Part shown: one piece after another, positions 23,532-29,616 of the stretch
How the letters are laid out: each line of letters opens with the position of its first letter
Numbering within the stretch: the first letter of the stretch is position 1
Assembly: GCA_002407845.1 (NCBI GenBank)
Contig: DHPK01000030.1
Span: 1-29,616 of the forward strand
From: Leptolinea sp. UBA5366
GTDB lineage: Bacteria; Chloroflexota; Anaerolineae; Anaerolineales; Anaerolineaceae
Length of the DNA stretch: 29,616 nucleotides
Direction of reading: 5' to 3'
The notes under the pieces: model-generated
What the model was told of the DNA's origin: nothing
What the model saw: the letters and a program-made list of their open reading frames with translations, nothing else
Database searches by the model: none
Position numbers and translations under genes: made by a program

Positions 23532-25768
23532 GGAGTCTCCTTAATGAACATGCGGTGAGAATAGGCGTTGACGATCTCAATCTCACTGCCGCGAGGGATG
23601 TATTCCACCCAATATGTTACGACTGACGGTGTCGCATGCGCCAGATGGGTTCCAGTTTGCTGATTGGTCATGTAAACACCGCTTTCAAGCGCCTGTTTCA
23701 GAATCAGTTTCAGATCCTCGACCAGAATCATGCGCTCTTCCATCTGTTTGCGAACAGCCTCGCTGATGATCAGCGTGTATCCGCTCAAAATTTCCTTATC
23801 GGACATGGTTTCGTTCCAAACCCTTTCAAGTAAATTTCGTTTAATTCGCCAGCGGTTCTCATGCCGCTGTGAATAATCCGGAGCCTGAGGCGCCGTGCCT
23901 GCCATCATTTCCTCCCGATTAAACAGGAGGTCAAGCAGGTGCCAGCTGCTTTTGCCGCCTTTGCGGAAGAAATCCCGGCACATCGCGCAATAGGTCAGGT
24001 AATCCTCCGGCGCGTCCGAAATCCGGCTGGCAACCGTAGCCCGGCTGAGTTCCGGATTGGAATTCCACATGTTTCCGCCATAACTGCAGCAAGTCGCCGT
24101 CTCGCCGTTATATGGGAGCTCGCTAATTTTCAAACCGGTTTTTTCAGCTAACGTCCGAACCAATTCGCGGGTCTCCGGTTGTAGGCCGGCACTGCATGGA
24201 TCGTGGATCGCAAAAATCTGGTCGGGAATTTGATCAGCAATCCCAGCAAATGAGTCATGCTGAGCCAGATACTGCCAGATGGAAACTGTGCGAATCTGCG
24301 GCAGATAAGCGTTGATCATTTTTTGGCAGGTCGGGCAGCTGAGAATCAACTCCGGTTCACCGAGCGCTTGCCAGTCAGCCCGCAGATCGTTCATCGAATC
24401 CTGCATGGCGTCCTGATCCCCAGCCCACTCAGCGATCGCGCCGCAGCATCGCAGCATCAATCCCACCGGCTCAGCCAAATTCACATTCAGCCAATCAAAC
24501 AGCCTTTCGGTGACCGCTGGGCTGGAGGCTGGCAGCTGGCAGCCCGGAAAGAAAGCCTTCTTGCAATGGTCAGCACCTGCCGGCGCCCGGGTCAGTTTGA
24601 ACCGATCACTATTCGAAAAAGCCAGATCATCCAGCGCAAAAGCGAATGCCGAGGGTGGCATCTTCCGCGTTTCAACCATCGTTTCACGGGCAGTCTGAAT
24701 GACCTGCTGAAAAGGCAGACCTTCAGGGCAAATCGCTTCGCACTGACCGCAGACGGCACAAGAATTGATCATCCTGTTTTTCTGCCGCAGCCCAGTGCAA
24801 ATTGACAAATTATTGTAAATCTGGCGGATATAATCGCGGGGAGATCCATTGTAATACCGAATATATTCACAAGCCTTCGCGCATTCCATGCACTCGCATA
24901 AAATGCAGCGATCCGCTTCGGCAATCACAGAATCCATTGCTGCTTTCGGCTGATTTTTCAGCATCGACTTACTTGGGGCAATATCAACCAGCGAAGTGAA
25001 AAGTTTCGAGTGGTAAACGCCTTCCTTTTCGCGTGAGGCAGTCAGGGACACGCGCTGAATGAAGCGGTCAATGGAGATGGCAGCACGCCTGCCGTCCGCC
25101 ATGCTCTCCACCCATTGTTCTTGAGCTGCTCCACCGCTGAACACACCTTCCTGATTAGTCATGCGTGTCTCAGGATTGATTTCTGATTCGAATGATTCGG
25201 AAGCGAAATAAAAGGCGGAAAAACGGTCACGGTCCAGCGATCCGGGCTGGGATTCCGGCTCAACTTTTACACCCAGCGCCAGCAGGCGATCCATGATCAA
25301 TTCAAAATCCGCTGCATCGGGAATCCGGTTCGATTGTGTCAGTCCAGCCGCTGCTTGGCTGAACATCACCACATTGTAGCCTTTTCGGCGCAAGTCATGA
25401 GCAGCGGTCAGGCAGTCGAGGGTGTCACCCATGACAGCTACCGTTTGCTTTTTCTGCGGCAGACGCTGGGAAGAAACCGGAGCCGGGCAGGTAGTGATCA
25501 GCGCGTTTTCAATCGCGCGGATGCTGATACCTTCGCCGATCTCTGCCAGCCGGCACGTGTTTTCACAAGGAGCATTGCAAACCCGGCTCAGAAATTCGGG
25601 GAACGGGACACTTTTACGATAGATGGCAGCCGCTCCCGCCAGATCGCCGGATTGAATGGCTTTGTTCATGCCGCGCACGTCAACATGCAGCGGGCACGCC
25701 GCGACACAAAACGGCGCTTCATTTTGGATGCACATCGATTCAAAATTTCGCATTGCCTGCTGATCCAT
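23528..25768 (-). CDS. Dicluster iron-sulfur / CCG-domain oxidoreductase (DVU_1558 type)
   Basis: A 746-aa electron-transfer protein, probably moving electrons from the aldehyde oxidoreductase. The N-terminus is the GltD-like iron-sulfur domain (C13, C21, C25; C64, C68, C72). The following Rossmann segment is damaged: VAVMGDTLDCLTAAHDL (110-126) has lost the usual GxGxxG, and the domain is very short. Next come two [4Fe-4S] motifs (CILCECMECAKAC near 290, CAVCGQCEAICPEG near 345). Two CCG domains like those of heterodisulfide reductase follow (FFPGCQLP...CCGA...CPTC, and HDPCSAG...CCSYGG...CAMC). About 100 residues of unknown type end the protein. ATG 25768 (MDQQAM) with GGAG 5 bases upstream is chosen over the TTG at 25810. 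Confidence 0.9.
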   Translation of the reverse strand: MDQQAMRNFESMCIQNEAPFCVAACPLHVDVRGMNKAIQSGDLAGAAAIYRKSVPFPEFLSRVCNAPCENTCRLAEIGEGISIRAIENALITTCPAPVSSQRLPQKKQTVAVMGDTLDCLTAAHDLRRKGYNVVMFSQAAAGLTQSNRIPDAADFELIMDRLLALGVKVEPESQPGSLDRDRFSAFYFASESFESEINPETRMTNQEGVFSGGAAQEQWVESMADGRRAAISIDRFIQRVSLTASREKEGVYHSKLFTSLVDIAPSKSMLKNQPKAAMDSVIAEADRCILCECMECAKACEYIRYYNGSPRDYIRQIYNNLSICTGLRQKNRMINSCAVCGQCEAICPEGLPFQQVIQTARETMVETRKMPPSAFAFALDDLAFSNSDRFKLTRAPAGADHCKKAFFPGCQLPASSPAVTERLFDWLNVNLAEPVGLMLRCCGAIAEWAGDQDAMQDSMNDLRADWQALGEPELILSCPTCQKMINAYLPQIRTVSIWQYLAQHDSFAGIADQIPDQIFAIHDPCSAGLQPETRELVRTLAEKTGLKISELPYNGETATCCSYGGNMWNSNPELSRATVASRISDAPEDYLTYCAMCRDFFRKGGKSSWHLLDLLFNREEMMAGTAPQAPDYSQRHENRWRIKRNLLERVWNETMSDKEILSGYTLIISEAVRKQMEERMILVEDLKLILKQALESGVYMTNQQTGTHLAHATPSVVTYWVEYIPRGSEIEIVNAYSHRMFIKETP

Positions 25769-25830
25769 TCTGTCTCCATTCCGCCTTTTGAGCTGGTTTT
25801 TTGAGAACAAATGAGCTGCTATTTACAATA

Positions 25831-25873
25831 GAGCCTCAGGTGATTATATCCGAATGGGTTTCACCTGAGGCTC
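25831..25873 (-). promoter_or_regulatory. Long intercistronic hairpin after the aldehyde oxidoreductase gene
   Basis: A 13-bp perfect stem, GAGCCTCAGGTGA (25831-25843) with TCACCTGAGGCTC (25861-25873), has a 17-base loop and lies 22 bases after the stop codon. The minus-strand continuation TATTGTAAAT is not a T-run. It is probably a partial terminator or a 3' stabiliser that makes the first gene more abundant than its six partners. Confidence 0.75.
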
Positions 25874-25894
25874 CGCAATTTCTTTCAGACAGCT

Positions 25895-28624
25895 TTACTT
25901 CTTAAGCGCCTGTAATCCTTCCAATACGCGTTCCGGATATGCCGGAAGATGGCGAATTCTGACGCCGCAGGCATTATAGATCGCGTTGATTACTGCCACG
26001 TGTGAGGCGGTTAGCGGCATTTCTCCGACACCGCCGGCGCCGAAGGGTCCGAATTCCCGCGGATTCTCAAACATGCGGATTTCCCATTCATCCGGGATAT
26101 CGTTGCAATACGGGATGCCAGCGCCCTTCATAGTGACATGCTTTTTGTAGTCTTCGATGTCTTCAGAAAGCGCCAGACCAATACCCTGGGCGACTCCGCC
26201 GAGGATCTGACCTTCAACGATCATGTGGTTATTGATCGTTCCGCAGTCACCATAACAAGTAAATTTATCAACTTTGGTCTTTCCGGTCGCAGTTTCAACT
26301 GTGACTTCGGACATGAACAAACCGTATTGATAGACCATGAAAGGTCTGCCGAGTCCGTTTTCGTCACATCCCTTGCCTTCTGACATGGCGAATTTTCCGG
26401 TGACTTTGGTCTCTTTTCCAGCAGCTTTCATCTCATCATATGTCAGGTAGCTGCCGTCTTCTTTGCGCATCGCGTCCAGCAGGTTTTCGCACGCAATCCG
26501 AATCGCATTGCCGGTCATCGTCTGGGAGCGCGAACCGCCTGCAGGGCCTGAGTTTGGTGTAAAGCGCGTATCGTTTGACACCATCCGAATCTGGTCAACT
26601 GTAAAGCCTGCATTGCGCAATGCCTCATGAGCTGTGCCAAGGATGCCGCCATCACTGCCCTGTCCATGCTCTTCCCATGATGAGAAGATGGTAACCGAGC
26701 CGTCCGGGTTCAGTTCTGCATATGCTTCTGAACTGTCAACGCCGTCAAGGCCGCAGCCATAAACGCCAAGCGCAATCCCAACGCCCTTTTTAAATTCGGC
26801 TGTCGATTCAGCTTTTGCTTTTGCTTTTGCGGCTTCATATTTTGGTCGCAAGGTATCAAACATTTCTTCAAAGCACAGACTGTCAGGGATCTGATCGGTC
26901 GGAGTGGTAGATCCTTCACGATAGATGTTCCGGTAACGCAGCTCGAATGGATCAATCCCCATTTTTTCTGCTAATTCATCGATCAGCGACTCAGAGGCAA
27001 TGAAAGCCTGAGGAGAGCCGTAACCGCGAAATGCTGCTCCCCAGATGTGGTTCGTGCAGACCGTGCGCCCGATATTGCGAATATTCGGGATGTTATAGCC
27101 AGCACCCATGAACTGATTGACCCGCAGGGTCAGCAGGTCGCCGAATTCTGAATAAGGGCCATGGTCAACCAGCCAGTCGCCTTCCATCGCCAGCAGTTTG
27201 CCGTTCTCATCAGCTGCCATCTTGCAGTTGAGGAACATCGGCGAGCGTTTCCCAGTGTAGACCATGTGCTGGTAATAGTTGTAAGCCAGCGCAACCGGTC
27301 GTTCGGTCGCCAGACATGCAACGCCGAGCAGCGCTTCCATCGTCGGGCTGAATTTATAGCCAAATGTACCGCCAGCATTGTTGCCGACCATCCGCAGCTT
27401 ATCGAGCGGAACGCCCATGCCTTCCGCGATCATGGCTGCATGCAGATGCAAACCGATCGATTTGGAATGAATGGTCAAATTGCCCTCGTCATCGATATAG
27501 GCATAGCCGTTATCCGGCTCAACCGTCAGATGCGGCTGACGCTGCAGATAATAATCGCCTTCCATCGTCCAGGCAGCTTTTTCAAAAATCGGGCTGGTTT
27601 CCTCACCTTTGACCGTTTTCTGTTCGAAATAGATATTGGGCGTTCCGGGATGGATTTCAATCGCGTCATCGGCAATCGCTTCAAGCGCTGACATATATGC
27701 CGGCAGCGGTTCAAGCTCAACCTTGACCTTTTTCACAGCTGCTTCCGCCTGTTCCTTGGTATCAGCGCAGACAATCGCGATTGCGTCGCCAATTTGGAAC
27801 ACTTTCTTGTCACAAAGAATCGGACGATCCCAGCCATCCCCCTTATTCGTTGGGAAGGTGATCAGACCGCTGATCAGGTTCCTGCCCTTGACATCTTTCG
27901 CGGTCACAATCTTGAAGACACCCGGCATTTTCTCAGCTTCGCTGGTGTCGACCGAAATCAGGTTCCCGTGCGGAATTTCTGATTGAACCAGCGCGCACTG
28001 AAGCGTGTTGGGCGGCATTTTCAGCATCGTGTCCATACCGAAGTCCCAAGTACCGGTAACTTTTGCTTCCATCGACGGGCGCGGCCGGCGTGTTCCCCAA
28101 ACCTTGTTGTCTTTTGGTTCCTGATAGGTGATCGATTCAAGCGACTTTTCCCCGCGCATGACAGCCGCAGCGTCCATGACAGAATCGATATAAGGGCGAT
28201 AACCGTTACAGCGGCAAACATTTTTATGAGCCGTAAACCAGTTCCGAACTTCCTGCCGGGTCGGATTCAAATTCTCAAGCAGCAGTGCATAGGACGACAT
28301 AACGAAGCCGGGCGTACAAAAACCGCACTGAGGCGCACCGTGAAATTTCATCGCAACCTGAATCGGGTGAAGATTTCCGGGTGTGCCAATTCCTTCAATC
28401 GTTAAAACGGTTGAATCGTTTGGAACGCGTGCCATTTTTTGAACGCAGGACAGGATAAGTTTGCCGTTAAGAATGATCGAACAGGCACCGCAATGAGCCT
28501 GACCGCAGCCCTTTTTGACGCCGAGCAAATTCAGTTGCTCACGCAGGACGTCAACCAGGAGCGCATCACGATCAGCGATTATAGTTTGTGAAACTCCATT
28601 CACAATTAAAGTCTTCTTTTCCAT
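25895..28624 (-). CDS. Mop-type aldehyde oxidoreductase (molybdenum hydroxylase)
   Basis: A 909-aa xanthine-oxidase-family enzyme without an FAD domain, like Desulfovibrio gigas MOP (907 aa): it oxidises an aldehyde (or similar) to the acid. The plant-type [2Fe-2S] domain has C40, C45, C48 and C60. The second [2Fe-2S] has C100, C103, C137 and C139, the same positions as in MOP. The molybdopterin-cytosine-dinucleotide domains follow, with GLITFPTNKGDGWDRPILCD, GGTFGYKFSPT, WGAAFRGYG and EEHGQGSD. The catalytic Glu is in GVGEMPLT (about E868). ATG 28624 has GAGGA upstream and a consensus promoter 60-90 bases ahead. Electrons would pass to the downstream iron-sulfur protein. The physiological substrate is unknown. 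Confidence 0.96.
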   Translation of the reverse strand: MEKKTLIVNGVSQTIIADRDALLVDVLREQLNLLGVKKGCGQAHCGACSIILNGKLILSCVQKMARVPNDSTVLTIEGIGTPGNLHPIQVAMKFHGAPQCGFCTPGFVMSSYALLLENLNPTRQEVRNWFTAHKNVCRCNGYRPYIDSVMDAAAVMRGEKSLESITYQEPKDNKVWGTRRPRPSMEAKVTGTWDFGMDTMLKMPPNTLQCALVQSEIPHGNLISVDTSEAEKMPGVFKIVTAKDVKGRNLISGLITFPTNKGDGWDRPILCDKKVFQIGDAIAIVCADTKEQAEAAVKKVKVELEPLPAYMSALEAIADDAIEIHPGTPNIYFEQKTVKGEETSPIFEKAAWTMEGDYYLQRQPHLTVEPDNGYAYIDDEGNLTIHSKSIGLHLHAAMIAEGMGVPLDKLRMVGNNAGGTFGYKFSPTMEALLGVACLATERPVALAYNYYQHMVYTGKRSPMFLNCKMAADENGKLLAMEGDWLVDHGPYSEFGDLLTLRVNQFMGAGYNIPNIRNIGRTVCTNHIWGAAFRGYGSPQAFIASESLIDELAEKMGIDPFELRYRNIYREGSTTPTDQIPDSLCFEEMFDTLRPKYEAAKAKAKAESTAEFKKGVGIALGVYGCGLDGVDSSEAYAELNPDGSVTIFSSWEEHGQGSDGGILGTAHEALRNAGFTVDQIRMVSNDTRFTPNSGPAGGSRSQTMTGNAIRIACENLLDAMRKEDGSYLTYDEMKAAGKETKVTGKFAMSEGKGCDENGLGRPFMVYQYGLFMSEVTVETATGKTKVDKFTCYGDCGTINNHMIVEGQILGGVAQGIGLALSEDIEDYKKHVTMKGAGIPYCNDIPDEWEIRMFENPREFGPFGAGGVGEMPLTASHVAVINAIYNACGVRIRHLPAYPERVLEGLQALKK

Positions 28625-28692
28625 ATTTTTTCCTCGAATGTTCTAAAACTTTTTGATGTTTAGACAATAGATCAATAACCTTGCTATTTAAT

Positions 28693-28721
28693 AATATAGA
28701 ATCAAACCTTTCAAATGTCAA
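28693..28721 (-). promoter_or_regulatory. Strong promoter of the aldehyde oxidoreductase cluster
   Basis: On the minus strand a perfect -35 TTGACA (28716-28721), a 17-base spacer and -10 TATATT (28693-28698). The leader is about 60 bases. No operator palindrome is obvious. The rest of the gap (28722-28970) is A+T-rich and I see no gene in it; a short palindrome AATAAAT/ATTTATT lies near 28800. Confidence 0.75.
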
Positions 28722-28972
28722 TCAAATCTGACCCATATTGTGAATAATATTACAAAATACAGGGGTTTCCATGCTGGATGTAATACTTAATAAATAAATA
28801 TTTATTCATTGAATTATTTTTAATCGAAGCGATTTTCAGGTGAGATTATTTTCGTTGAATATCGAGCGAGAATTTCAATAAAGAATTTAAAATCCTCATC
28901 TTTCAAATTTTTAGACAATCAGAAATTGGCAGTTTAACCTTTGTCATATTCGATCATTTCTGGATTACCCCT

Positions 28973-28980
28973 GTTATAAT
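28973..28980 (+). promoter_or_regulatory. upp promoter (extended -10)
   Basis: TGTTATAAT is an extended -10 with consensus hexamer at 28975-28980. No good -35 lies at the normal distance. The upp start codon is 33 bases downstream, with GGAGG between. Confidence 0.55.
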
Positions 28981-29013
28981 AGAGGGCGATTAAAAGCCAA
29001 ACGGAGGCAATCT

Positions 29014-29616
29014 ATGTCCAACGTAACGATTTCCAATCACCCATTAATCGAACATAAACTGTCGATTCTCCGGGACGTCAACACTAACCCGACCGTTTTC
29101 CGCCACTTGATTAACGAACTGGGATCTCTGCTATGCTACGAAGCAACGCGCGATCTGCCCATTCGCGAAGTCGAAGTCCAGACACCGTTGTGCATGATGA
29201 CTGCGCACGCGATGAAAGAGAACATCGCGCTGATTCCGATTCTGCGCGCTGGACTCGGGATGGTCGAAGGCATCTGGGATTTGATCCCGAACGCGCATGT
29301 CTTCCACATCGGTTTTTATCGAAACGAGGAAACGCTGCAGCCGGTTGAATACTATAACAAGCTGCCGAAGGACCACCCCTTCAACACTTGCCTGATTCTT
29401 GATCCAATGCTCGCAACGGGCGGATCAGCCATTGCAGCGACAAAGATCATCAAGAACTGGGGCGCTTCAAAAATCAAGTTTGTCGGCATCATCGGTGCAC
29501 CTGAGGGAATTAAAGCCCTCCAGACCGCACATCCGGACGTCGATATCCATCTCGCAGCCGTCGATGATCACCTCAACGAACGCGGGTATATCGTTCCGGG
29601 GCTAGGCGATGCGGGG
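29014..29616 (+). CDS. upp: Uracil phosphoribosyltransferase (partial, cut by window edge)
   Basis: Converts uracil plus PRPP to UMP; cytosolic pyrimidine salvage. 201 codons are present and about 8 C-terminal residues are beyond the edge. NHPLIEHKLSILRD at the N-terminus, EVEVQTPL, IPILRAGLGMVEG, the PRPP loop LILDPMLATGGSA, and the uracil-binding GYIVPGLGDAG at the end are all typical. The ATG has GGAGG 9 bases upstream and its own promoter. It is divergent from the aldehyde oxidoreductase cluster. Confidence 0.97.
   Translation, partial: MSNVTISNHPLIEHKLSILRDVNTNPTVFRHLINELGSLLCYEATRDLPIREVEVQTPLCMMTAHAMKENIALIPILRAGLGMVEGIWDLIPNAHVFHIGFYRNEETLQPVEYYNKLPKDHPFNTCLILDPMLATGGSAIAATKIIKNWGASKIKFVGIIGAPEGIKALQTAHPDVDIHLAAVDDHLNERGYIVPGLGDAG

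Noticed and set aside
25769..25810. TTG start extending the dicluster oxidoreductase by 14 residues
   Set aside because: GGAG lies at the correct distance before ATG 25768, and family members begin close to that point.
26138..28405. Long + strand open frames opposite the aldehyde oxidoreductase
   Set aside because: They are codon-bias shadows of the strongly conserved minus-strand gene.
20953..28624. In-frame selenocysteine (UGA) in the aldehyde oxidoreductase cluster
   Set aside because: All seven frames are full length without internal TGA. The TrsS-type protein here uses cysteine only.

Overview
The window is bacterial chromosome of moderate GC content, apparently from an anaerobe. Evidence for this is a Mop-type molybdenum hydroxylase with iron-sulfur partners, a radical SAM enzyme, a DUF438/hemerythrin/PAS protein, purine nucleoside salvage and strong AGGAGG-like ribosome sites. 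Protein style suggests Chloroflexota (Anaerolineae) or Firmicutes; the sequence alone does not decide.

Layout. (1) 1-2252: a large type I-C-like CRISPR array with 33 complete spacers. It reads on the + strand, with its leader and cas genes off the left edge, and decays into a degenerate last repeat. (2) 2381-2752: a small pseudogene that has lost its start codon and carries an in-frame amber stop. (3) 2876-5452: clpB on the minus strand with a clear terminator, divergent from a MazG-like pyrophosphohydrolase (5586) and a DUF438-hemerythrin-PAS protein (6170). (4) tRNA-Val(UAC) at 7455-7528, whose 3' end is repeated exactly (27 bp) at 10391-10417. Between the copies lies a decayed 2.9 kb integrative element: truncated tyrosine integrase, phage/toxin C-terminal remnant plus a small intact immunity-like gene, a possible small RNA with its own promoter and terminator, and several gene fragments.

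(5) 10509-19223, minus strand: a nine-gene operon, reading gntR - mtnA - MTAP-family purine nucleoside phosphorylase - BMP binding protein - ABC ATPase - two permeases - cupin (DUF985) - SDR. It looks like regulated uptake and breakdown of purine (or 5'-modified) nucleosides, with phosphorolysis followed by aldose-1-phosphate isomerisation. (6) 19473-19615: a short CRISPR relic in the gap between operons. On the minus strand it shows a Cas12a (type V-A)-like repeat stem, a 27-nt spacer, a degenerate repeat that merges into a type I-C half repeat, a 35-nt spacer and a second I-C half repeat.

(7) 19656-28624, minus strand: a seven-gene cluster, reading Mop-type aldehyde oxidoreductase - dicluster/CCG iron-sulfur protein - small CxxC redox protein - methyltransferase - C-GCAxxG-C-C protein - radical SAM protein (TrsS type) - PaaK-like CoA ligase. 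It is collinear with the cluster I recall as DVU_1553-DVU_1559 of Desulfovibrio vulgaris, whose overall product is unknown. It is the best candidate for an undescribed system here. (8) upp (uracil phosphoribosyltransferase) starts at 29014 and runs off the right edge.
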